This document shows positions 55,268-64,000 of a DNA stretch of 64,000 nucleotides, one piece after another; positions within the stretch are counted from its first letter, which is position 1; the number at the start of each line of letters is the position of its first letter. The stretch lies in assembly GCA_963693315.1 (NCBI GenBank), contig OY856186.1:302228144-302292143 (forward strand), read 5' to 3'. The stretch comes from Diogma glabrata. Its lineage: Eukaryota; Arthropoda; Insecta; Diptera; Cylindrotomidae. The translations under genes and the position numbers were made by a program. The notes under the pieces are model-generated. The model was not told the DNA's origin. It saw only the letters and a list, made by a program, of their open reading frames with translations, and searched no databases.

Positions 55268-56561
55268 ACAGGTCATTCAATAAGTCCGTAGGATAAGTAA
55301 GAAAAAAACAACATTTTGACAAAACTCGATTTTTTTATTCAACATAGTTGCCTTCGAGGGCGATACAACGAGTATAGCGATTTTCCAACTTTTCTATACC
55401 ACTTTTATAGTATGATTTCTCTTTCTCGTCAAAATAGGCCTCAGTTTCAGCGATTACTTCATCATTGGACTTAAATTTCTTTCCAGCAAGCATTCTCTTG
55501 AGATCTGAAAACAGGAAAAAGTCGCTAGGGGCTAAATCTGGAGAATATGGTGGGTGGGTAAGCAATTCAAAGCCCAATTCATTCAATTTTGCCATCGTTT
55601 TCATCGATCTGTGACACGGTGCATTATCTTGGTGAAACAACACTTTTTTCTTTTGCAATTGTGGCCGTTTCTTTGCGATTTCAGCCTTCAATCGATCCAA
55701 AAGTTCACAGTAATACTCGCTGTTGATGGTGGTTCCTTTCTGGAGATAGTCGATGAATATTATTCCGTTCGTATCCCAAAATACAGACGCCATCACCTTA
55801 CCGGCCGACTGTTGCGTCTTTGCTCGCTTTGGATTCGGTTCGTCGACTGCTGTCCACTCAGCTGACTGTCTTTTGGATTCTGGTGTGTAATTATGAAGCC
55901 ATGTCTCATCCATTGTCATATATCTACGATAGAATTCCATTTTATTGCGGTTTAACAGTGCCATAGACTCCTCCGAAGCATCGATTCGTTGTTGTTTTTG
56001 GTCGACTGTGAGCTCATGCGGCACCCAATTTGCACAGAGCTTTCGCATACCCAAATGTTCATGTAAAATGGTAAAAACACTACCATCTGCTACCTTTACA
56101 ATGTCAGCTATTTCGTGCACCTTCAATTTGCGATCGTTCATAACCAATTTGTGGAGTTTTTTTTATGTTTTCTGGAATAACAGCCTCATTTGGGCGTCCA
56201 CTGCGCTCTGCATCTTTTGTGCTGGTACGACCACATTTAAATTCAGCAATCCACTTCTCTACCATTTGTCTCGATGGAGCAGAGTTTGGATAATGTTTAT
56301 CAAGCCATTGTTTGGTTTCCACTGTATTTTTTTTCATCAAAAAGCAATGCTTTATTAAAATTCGAAATTCACTTTTTTCCATTTTTTTTTCAAAAACAAA
56401 AGTTGCTTCACACAAAATGCTATAACTCACGAATCAATAGTCAGATTGCTGTCAAATTTATACACGTTTAGTTTGAAGGTTAGTACTAAATAAAAATCAT
56501 ATGGAAAAAATTCTAGTAACGCCATCTATGTGTCATCCTACGGACTTATTGAATGACCTTT
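55268..56561 (-). mobile_element. Irritans-type mariner, about 1.29 kb
   Basis: Terminal repeats ACAGGTCATTCAATAAGTCC (55268) and the complement ending near 56560, with TA before the left end. The right tip appears to have lost or changed a base, so its TA is blurred. It contains a DD34D transposase on the - strand with a single frameshift (next entry). It is younger than the MITE it splits. Confidence 0.88.
55335..56382 (-). pseudogene. Irritans mariner transposase, one frameshift
   Basis: Starts at MEKSEFRILIKHCFLM (ATG 56382) and runs through the helix-turn-helix region (WLDKHYPNSAPSRQMVEKWI, SGRPNEAVIPENIKK). At a T8-run near 56157-56164 the frame shifts, then MNDRKLKVHEIADIV continues to the stop at 55335. 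The catalytic triad is intact in sequence: MTMDETWLHNY, HQDNAPCH and SPDLAPSDFF, with 34 residues between the last two Asp (DD34D). The WVPHEL motif and the C-terminal CIALEGNYVE are typical of irritans mariners. The shift makes this copy unable to produce full transposase unless it is a sequencing error. Confidence 0.85.
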
Positions 56562-56740
56562 ATATTATTTTCAGTATATTTTATTTTCACGTAAATATTT
56601 CGTGTAATTGTCTCAACTTCATCGATTCATAATTGTAGAGTTGTTGAAGCAATTTCGTAGTTTGATTCGCGATATGTGACCGAACGGTGAGGTTGAGACA
56701 ATTGCATTTAGATTGGAAATAGGACATGTTTTTTTCAGTG

Positions 56741-57639
56741 TACTTTAGAAACACCACCAGCCACATGGATGGTTTAAAGGAAAACAATGAGTTATGCCTC
56801 AACTACTAAATAATGTAAAGTAGTATTCTTATGATGATTGCTTAACAACATTCATTATCTCTAATTTTCTCCTCTATGCACAAATAAGATCAGAGCATTT
56901 AAAGGAATTGAATAACGATATCCTGAATAACAAGATCTTATCAACACAAACGCGTTTAATTGAAAAACGAATGAAAAGTGGACATGAAGCATTCAAAATA
57001 TTTAGGCAAACTGCTTAGTGAAGAAGCATAGAGCGCAGCAGAAGACTGGATAAGTCAAAAACGCTCTACCTTTTTGGCACACTGTTTGTCATTTAAAATT
57101 AAAGATGGAGAATACTTTCCAGAATTTATGTTCAAACCGGAGGTGCCCGAAAAATTAAGCGCAAAAAAATGGTAGAAAAATATTACACGTGAAAAACAAA
57201 AATTCTTCAAAGTTGCCTGACAATTTTGGCAACTTTTTTGTATCACTAATTAACTGCTCAGCAAGCTCGGCTTTAATTAAAAGAATTTCCTCAATCTACG
57301 TGTAATTTGGAATAAATCAAGATACCGACTTGGTTTCGAAAAGGCGTTATCTCTAGTCAAAATTCATCGCCACTTAAGATCTGAAGCACGAGACTGGTAA
57401 ATTGAAAAGTTGTTAATTCGAATTTATTATTTCTTTATTATTTAGTGAACTATTTATATTGCACTGATCACGTTTGTTTTTAATTTTTCGTATATGTTAT
57501 ATGTAGGTATTTGTTCCTTATACATATATTATAGTTACCTCCAACCTTTTGTGTCAAACGAATGTTTCCTGTCGCGATAACCTTCAATTCGGTTGTCATA
57601 TATTAAAAAACGTAATACGAAGACACATTAACCGAATGA
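56741..57639. other. No gene recognised
   Basis: AT-rich. A + strand stretch at 57050-57180 reads partly open (CHLKLKMENTFQNLCSN) but has stops and no clear family. Confidence 0.35.
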
Positions 57640-58258
57640 AATGCCAAAGTGAAAACGAAGATTCAGTTGGTACAAAAAAAGGTTGGATTAACCTAAATTT
57701 TTCTTTAAGAGTAAATCCATTATTCTGATATATCAAAATCTTCCAGTAGAGAAAAATTCATCAATAGATTCGCTCATTTGTTTTAAATGATTTTTTACCT
57801 CGGTCGCAATACTGGTTTTTTTCATCATCCGCAACAAAAACTTCTTCATGGAAAGGGAAAATTCGAAAAATTTATCTTGGTAACATGGCTAATCCAAATT
57901 GGAGGTTTTCAATAAACATAGTCAAATAAACAAAGTCAACTTCTCTTTCGCTATCCAACCAAACCATTGCATAGAAATATTTAAATCTCTTAGGTGCGAG
58001 AATATTTCTGTTATATGGCAGCTATACTATAACGTTTCTATCAGATTAATTACTACCTTGACCAGTGGATAGCTCATACTCCCGATTTAGCATATGTCCA
58101 TTCGAAATCCAACTTACATCTGTGTGAAATGGAACGACAGTACGATCAGTGCCAAGTTCCTCGTATAAATCACGAAAGAGACAGTAGTTTAAAGCACGAA
58201 CTCTACCAAAACCTATATAGAAACGCAAATACATTTGTAATTTCCTAGGAAAAATCAT
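57640..58258 (-). mobile_element. hAT-type (ZBED/SCAND3-like) transposase relic
   Basis: The 70-codon open piece 58258-58046 encodes VRALNYCLFRDLYEELGTDRTVVPFHTDVSWISNGHML, which matches the well-known RLF..LCEExGAxHxxLLxHTEVRWLSRGKVL block of ZBED5/SCAND3-like hAT transposases. Further down the - strand (about 57870-57740) FLLRMMKKTSIATEVKNHLKQMSESIDEFF resembles the following ExxEHLKxLxxxFxEYFP segment. The rest is lost. Old relic. Confidence 0.6.
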
Positions 58259-59328
58259 ATTCGATTCTGTAAGTTATATAGAACTTGTTTTGGATTTCTA
58301 CTTAAATTAATTTTTTCTACTCCTATCACAGTAAATTATAAATTACATCACACTATCCATGAAATGTAAATTGATTATTTGGTATGTAAAAAAAAGTGTG
58401 CGGTAATGGATTTTCATATATATATATTACGAAACACTTTTAATAAAAAGAAAAATTTTTATTTAAAAAAAAAATTGATTTTTAAAAATTAAATATTTCA
58501 ATTCATTTTGACACAGAATAATGCAAAGCCTACCACAATTTGTAAACTATTTGCATTTAATTTATAATTAGTATTTCATTTTTTCAAGTAATTATATGCG
58601 TTTGGGCACTAAAACAAAGTCGTAGAAAAAGTATATAACAAACCTCGAGCTGCAAACCATTTCCATGTCCGTGAGGTACTGCACTCGCCGCTACGCGTCT
58701 CGTGCGCAATATTTTCACTCGCATGTAAAATGCTATTTACAGCGCTAGGTATGTAATATACTATTACGCACATATTTAGAAAAATTATAATGAAAAAAAA
58801 AATTTGTTAAACAAATTGTTGAAATTATTTTTCGCTAGCTGCATTCTCGTTCTGTTTTAGATTGTTGAACTGTAACTGGCGTAAAACAAATACTGATCAG
58901 CGCGTCAGTTTTTGCTCGTACCCCTAAAGATGTTTGGTTGATCTACAATCACTTCTAGTTTCCTATAACTTATCTTCCAGTTGCAAGATAAAAGATTTGG
59001 TTTGCTATTTTGCGCCTCATCCAATATTTATATAAATTATATCTTGAGGTTTATCATGAAAGCTTTTTGTTTCCTTGATATCTTTTCAACATCGACAACT
59101 GCCAGTTTGGTGACACACCAATATTTGCCAAGTTGTACAGTAGATTGCAGTTGATCGCTCGTATAGTAAAATATATAGTGTCGGCATAGACGGTTAGTTT
59201 AATATGTCAGCTACCGTGTTTAGAGGTTGGGACAGCTTTGGATTATAACTTTATATTTCAAGAAGTCGCGAGCGCAATATAAGAATACGTAACGGAGAAC
59301 AATATATATCCATTTAATGATGGGCGTT
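58259..59328. other. No gene recognised
   Basis: AT-rich with a GC-balanced island at 58655-58760 (CGCTACGCGTCTCGTGCGC). No frame supports a gene. Confidence 0.35.
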
Positions 59329-59409
59329 TATGATATTTATAAATATCATAAAACTGATCTACTGTAATACCATGTACTGTCTATTACAGTACATGGTATT
59401 ACAGTAGAT
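59329..59409. repeat. Two adjacent perfect palindromes
   Basis: 59329-59350 is a 22-bp perfect palindrome centred on TTTATAAA. 59357-59409 has 24-bp perfect arms (starting ATCTACTGTAATACCATG) around a 5-nt loop. A third partial unit (TCTATTACAGTAAATTACAG) follows. Strong cruciform/hairpin potential. Confidence 0.8.
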
Positions 59410-59888
59410 GTCTATTACAGTAAATTACAGAAAAATAAAAGCAGTAATTGACAGTACATAATATATATCCATTTATTCAAGGTTCTGACTTCAAAGTGTA
59501 GCAAATACGTAAACCCGGAAATTGTGTGGACAAATCTAAATACAATCATATCCGAGGGTTAAGGTCACATTATTCGTATCTTACGAGTATGACCCTATAG
59601 TTTATATTATTTATTTATTTATTTATTTTATTGTTAAGTAAAAGAAACCTAACAATTTAAATAGCCATATGAGCAAAAATGCTATTGCATGGCATACTAA
59701 TAACAAATTACAATAACATTACAGAAAATCAATAAAAATTAACAATTAACAATTATAACAATTACAACAAGTACAAAAATAACAAAAATATCAACAAAAT
59801 AGTAACAGAAATAATCTCAAAAAGAAAAAAAAAAAAAAAAAAAAAGAGAAAAAGAGAAAAAAACAAAAAATAATAGAAAACGAGTTTA

Positions 59889-61016
59889 TCAATTATCAAG
59901 AAAAATTCCACGTAAGTGAACAACTATATTAATTTTAAATTTATTAAAGTTAGTTTCGTTCTTTATTAAAGTTGGGAGTTGATTAAATTTAGGCAGCCCT
60001 CTATATAAAATATTATTATTAGACGCACAAGACAAAAAGAACTCCGGAAGGAAAAACGAACGCCTCCTAGTATAATGACTATGAATCTCACAAGCACGAG
60101 TTATGGACAAACTATGTTTTATACGGGAGTTTATTATATTGTAAATAACGATGAGAAGTTCTTTTTCAATTAAGACATTCAAAGGAAGAAACTCATCAAA
60201 TAACGGAGCCGTAGGATAGCGAATAGGTAGGTTCCGTACGTATTTGATAGCCCTTTTTTGAAGTATGAATAGATCATGTAATAAAAACTCTGAGGCACCA
60301 CTCCAAACAGGATTCAAGTAAACTAAATGAGACAAAATGTAAGCATTATAAATTGATTTTAAGCATTCCAAAGGAACAATATTCCTAATCTTCTTAAGTG
60401 CAAAAATATAAGGAACAATTTTACCTTTAATGTGACAAATATGATCATTCCACTTGAAATTAGCATTTAATTGGAGGCCCAGATAGTTAAAACTATTAAC
60501 CTTAGCAATAGTACTATCACAATAAGAGATAAAATAGTTGTCATGCTGGGAACTATCAACATTACGTTTTTCAAAAACCATAAATTTTGTTTTAGAAGTA
60601 TTAAGTGATAATTTATTTTGGGTAAACCATACAAAAAGAATATTTAGATCATTTTGCATATCTACATAGAGCTGTTGTTTTGTTTTACAAGAATAGACTA
60701 GCGCAGCATCGTCAGCATATAAATGTATTCTACCTTTTAACGGCAGAGAACAGATATCATTTATATAATAATTGAACAGCAAAGGACCCAAAATAGAGCC
60801 CTGTGGAACACCTTTTTGCAACTGATTATTTTTGCTATTACACATACCAACAGAGACAAACTGTTCTCTATTTCTCAAATAACTTTCAAAAAACGTTAAT
60901 GCTTGTATAGAAAATCCTATTCTAGCAAGCTTTGATAACAAGATCAAATATATAACAGAGTCAAAAGCTTGTTTAATGTCCAGGAAAATACAAGAAACAT
61001 AGAAATTTTTATCCAA
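59889..61016 (-). pseudogene. LINE RT palm-to-C-terminus
   Basis: Open frame of 375 codons with SCIFLDIKQAFDSV, QKGVPQGSILGPLLFNYYINDI, IHLYADDAALVYS (catalytic YADD), NKLSLNTSKTKFMVF, SFNYLGLQLNANFKWNDHI and a C-terminal FNQLPTLIKNETNFNKFK block. It joins the preceding frame by a shift near 60990. Confidence 0.85.
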
Positions 61017-61672
61017 TTCCTAATGAAATCCGTGAGAGCAAGGCAAGCACACGTTGTGTTAGAATTTTTGCAAAATCCATATTGCATATCCGAAATAACT
61101 CTCTCATCAGAAAGGAAAGATAAAAGTCTTGTCGCAATAACTTTTTCAAATAACTTCGAAAAAACATTTAGAACTGAAATCGGTCTATAGTTACTTAAGG
61201 TCAATGCACAACCGGATTTGAACACAGGGACAACTCTAGCCAGTTTTAAAACATCAGGAAACTCATTTCTGCTAATGGACTCATTTATCAATTGAACTAA
61301 AATCGGACACAGGTTGTTACTAAAATGTTTTACAAATTTTACTGAAATCATATCTGGACCGGAAGAAGTAGTATTTTTTAGATTACGAATTAAATGTTCC
61401 ATTTCAAGACAGTCAGTATGACTAATTGAAAAACTACTAGGAGCATCAATGACAATATTACTATAATTTAAATTAACAATATCATTAGGTTGCAACGAAA
61501 AATGAGTTTTTGTAAAAAAGTTATTGAATTCATTTGCAATGATAAAGTCATGATTAATAATAACGCCATCAATATCTATCGATAGTTTATCCGATTTACT
61601 TGCTTTTTTATTAAAAAACCGTTTCTTTGAGAAAATTCCAAAATTTTCGCGGATTCCCCTTGCAGTTATCAA
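60944..61672 (-). pseudogene. LINE EN-RT linker and RT fingers
   Basis: 242-codon frame carrying the linker (NEFNNFFT), SGPDMISVKFVKHFSNNLCPILVQLIN, RVVPVFKSGCALTLSNYRPISVLNVFSKLFEKV and YGFCKNSNTT (RT fingers). The Arg common in the GFRK motif reads Cys here. Overlaps both neighbouring frames. Confidence 0.82.
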
Positions 61673-62270
61673 GTTGTTTGCTATTGAATTCTCGTTTTGC
61701 TGCTAAAATATTATTTCTGGCCAATTTTCTAAATAGGTTATATTGATTAGAAATATATTCGTTATTAGGAAATTTTTTTTTATACTTAAAAAATCTTTCG
61801 CGATTATAAATGCAACGCAGTACTTCAGGAGTCATCCACTTTTTATTATTTTTCCTGTTATAAACTTTTATTGTTCGCGAGTTTTCTAAAATTGTGGCTT
61901 TCAGTACATGAATAAGCTCATTAAAAGATCCACAGTTATAAATGCTTTCCCAGTCACATGTGTTTGCAAAGTTTTCGTAGTCAAGGATAGATTTTGTTTG
62001 TTGAAAACTATCCCGAGTCAAAGAGCAATCTAAACCAAGAATTATAAGCTTATGATCAGATAAAGAAGAATCAATAATAGAAAAATCAAAGTTCCATTGA
62101 AACAGGTCAGTAATAACATGATCAATAATTGAAACAGTGTTTGAAGATACACGCGTTGGTAAATTGACATCAATTTTATTGAGCACAGCAAAACCATAAG
62201 AGTAAATTTCATTTAAATAAGATTGAACATCCACATTATTGTTTAATAGATTTATATTAAAATCTCCCAT
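61611..62270 (-). pseudogene. LINE endonuclease C-terminal half
   Basis: 219-codon frame beginning MGDFNINLLNN (GDFN core of AP-like endonuclease), with SIIDHVITDLF and SLSDHKLIIL (the SDH catalytic motif), then the KKWMTPEVLRCIYNRERFFKYKK linker typical of CR1/Jockey-group LINEs. The upstream endonuclease part (62500-62271) is in the same frame but lacks a start. Confidence 0.82.
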
Positions 62271-62510
62271 AACTATGCTTTTGGGATAATTTTGAAGAAT
62301 GGTAGTAAATTTGATTAGAAAATTTTTGATGTTCGAACTAGGAGCTCTATAAACGGCAATTAAATGAAATTTTTCTCTAATAAGTTTAACAACAAGAAAG
62401 TTATTATTTTCGAATTCTTCAGAGTGTACTATAATGGCTTTTAAATAGGATCGAAGATAAATCGCACAACCGCCAACCCTTGTCTGAATGATTTTAATTA
62501 CGAATAATGT

Positions 62511-63497
62511 TTCTGATCCGCGCTTTTGACATTTACTATCGTTTCATGATACTTGCATTTTAATTAGCTTCGAAACATCGAACTACCTTTTCTATTTCAT
62601 GCTCAAATCAAATAGTATACTATTTTTTTAACTTTTATTATTTTTTTTAGTATTTGGTGAACATTGATTTTAATTTTTATCTTAATATTATACATTAACT
62701 TTGTGGACTTTAAAAGGCTAGAATTAAAAAGATGATATATTATTACTTGTAAAAACAAACCCAAACAAACATATATGCAAACCTTTAAAAAACACGTTAA
62801 TTTTAGTTTTACTTTTAAAGTATGTAGATATGTATATCATATTTTGCGACATCGACATACTGTCTTTTTGTTTCAGTCTAGTTATTTTTACTTGCTCTTC
62901 CCAGTCTGGTTCAGATCAAAATATTTTAATAATTGCTTTGCTTTTAAAAAAATAATTTTAATTATTTATTCATATGTGAATAGTAGACCTGTACATCTAA
63001 CGTTAATAGTTAAGCTACACATCAATTTTAGTTTATACATAATAAAATGTTTTGGTTTAATTTTAATTTCGTGAATATAGAGGTTTGGGTTAAAATGTTT
63101 GAATGTAATTTCGACTTACCATATACAAAGCAAAATAATTATTAATTATTACACATTATTCCACAAAAGTGGATGAGATTTTTTAAATTAGTAAGAATAA
63201 ACTCAAAATAAGCATATGTTAGTTGAGTTTAGCAACATCCGTAAAATGATTTATAAAAAATCTAGTTATTATTTAAATTTTAAACATATGATCTACATCC
63301 TACATTCATTAATATAAACAGACATATCAAGAAACCATGATTGTTAGAATACTTATTAATTTCTACGGTTGAGCACCGTTGTCTCAGATGGAAATAAAAA
63401 CTATTTTCAAAAAAAAAAAAAAAAACTAGGAGCACAAAGAAGTATTTAGAAAAAAGAAACATTCTCAAAATTTGTACTACAGAACAGAATATAATAT
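62511..63497. other. No gene recognised
   Basis: AT-rich. Frames at 62775-63074 (+) and 63280-63513 (-) are low-complexity with no domain. An A-run lies at about 63409-63425. Confidence 0.4.
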
Positions 63498-64000
63498 TGT
63501 TACGTTTTTCCAACCTTACTTCGAATTGGCCTTACTCTCAATTCGATAAACGCAATCCCCAATCTCTTCCTGAGTTCGATCACTGATTAGTAAGCCCAAA
63601 CACCAGGTTTTAATAAGTATTCAACAACTTGATTGTTCCACAACAATAGGAAAACAATATAGCAAACAAGATTCCTAACTAGAATATTCTTTCAACAGCT
63701 TCAGAAACTCCAACGGTTTATTGTAGAAATTTCCAGTAACACAACGTTTAAAATAATACACAAAATATTTCTTCTCAATAAAACTTAAAACTTTATTCAC
63801 AAAAACTTTTACAATTTTCACTTCACTATCGCAGGTTTAAAATAAAACTAATTTTACATTTAATTTCACTTTACTGTCGCAGGTCTAAAATAAAACTGGT
63901 TAAAAACTACAAAAGGTATTTTTCTTATATACCTTCTGCAATACTTCTAGATAATTCGACATCACTTTCCAGAAACCTTGAGAAAACATTAGAATACTCG
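63498..64000. mobile_element. Possible LTR beginning, cut by window end
   Basis: Composition changes at TGTTACGTTTTTCCAACCTT. The following about 500 bp are less AT-rich, contain a duplicated TCACTT..CTRTCGCAGGTYTAAAATAAAACT unit of about 45 bp (about 63817-63895) and several AATAAA words. A TGTTAC start is common for LTRs. The other end is outside the window, so this is a guess from composition. Confidence 0.3.

Larger units (their letters stand above)
54987..56740 (+). mobile_element. MITE, CACTGAAAA family, split by a mariner
   Basis: Left part 54987-55267 and right part 56562-56740 together correspond to 50034-50469. It starts CACTGAAAAAAAAATTGAAG and ends ATGTTTTTTTCAGTG, giving matching terminal repeats. 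The mariner lies after AGATTAATTGAACTA. Confidence 0.75.
59601..62510 (-). mobile_element. CR1/Jockey-group LINE, endonuclease and RT, two frameshifts
   Basis: About 2.9 kb, read right to left: endonuclease from VGGCAIYLRSYL (about 62475), through VYRAPSSNI and MGDFNINLL (about 62270), to LSDHKLIILGLD. RT follows with SGPDMISVKFVKHF, RVVPVFKSG..LSNYRPISVLN, LDIKQAFDSV, LQKGVPQGSILGPLLFN, YADDAALV, the FNYLGLQLN thumb and a C-terminus ending GIFLDN (59889). The 3' UTR has a 20-plus A-run (about 59827-59848) and an (ATAA)n tail (59602-59630). It is 5'-truncated in the endonuclease. All catalytic motifs that I can see are present, but frames change twice. Confidence 0.87.

Noticed and set aside
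56157..56164. Programmed frameshift in the mariner
   Set aside because: Mariners use a single continuous frame, and a T8 run is a common site for slips or read errors.

Overview
The window looks like nuclear DNA of an insect, most likely a higher fly (Diptera: Brachycera). It is strongly AT-rich and has short introns (56-66 bp inside one transposon gene). It carries Jockey, CR1-like and RTE-like LINEs, mdg3-like and CsRn1-like Ty3 elements, an irritans mariner, a DD41D (rosa-type) element, an ISL2EU element and many MITEs. Only one host gene is recognisable: two 5' exons of an FBXL2/FBXL20-type F-box/LRR gene (Drosophila CG9003 family) at 29424-30171 on the + strand. Its LRR exons are not visible downstream, so 30172-64000 is probably part of one very large intron. 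Everything else I can support is mobile DNA or its debris. The organism and clade names are inferences from motifs; no database search was run.

Layout. 1-5345: remains of an RTE-like LINE, a CR1/Jockey-group LINE tail, a tRNA-related SINE candidate and a Penelope-like element. 7245-11641: a nearly complete ISL2EU DNA transposon with two convergent, spliced, open genes (THAP-DDE transposase and SWIM-YqaJ nuclease), with a fold-back MITE in its 5' leader. 11722-26456: a nested block. An RTE-like LINE is split by an mdg3-like Ty3 element (12526-25746). That element is split by a CsRn1-like Ty3 element (17915-25168), which is itself split by a 1.28 kb TG...CA segment that looks like a solo LTR (20184-21461). 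Each LTR-type junction shows a 4-bp target duplication.

26457-29423 is AT-rich DNA leading into the F-box gene promoter. 30172-42800 (inside the presumed intron) holds a palindromic MITE, two Jockey LINE relics on the - strand (one mosaic), an RTE tail with a 13-bp target duplication, further LINE pieces on the + strand, and an internally deleted DD41D transposon. 42801-58258 holds Helitron-like ends, a hairpin-rich MITE, a diverged inverted pair 6.9 kb apart, a Tc1-like relic, several copies of one MITE family (one split by an irritans mariner) and a hAT/ZBED relic. 59601-62510 is a long CR1/Jockey-group LINE copy with endonuclease and reverse transcriptase in three frames. The window ends in a possible LTR.

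Functionally, the most coherent unit is the ISL2EU element: its transposase and nuclease are both apparently intact and together form a two-protein transposition module. The CsRn1-like element is also notable. Apart from the solo-LTR interruption its frames are open, its LTRs are almost identical, and it has a textbook -1 frameshift heptamer at the gag stop.
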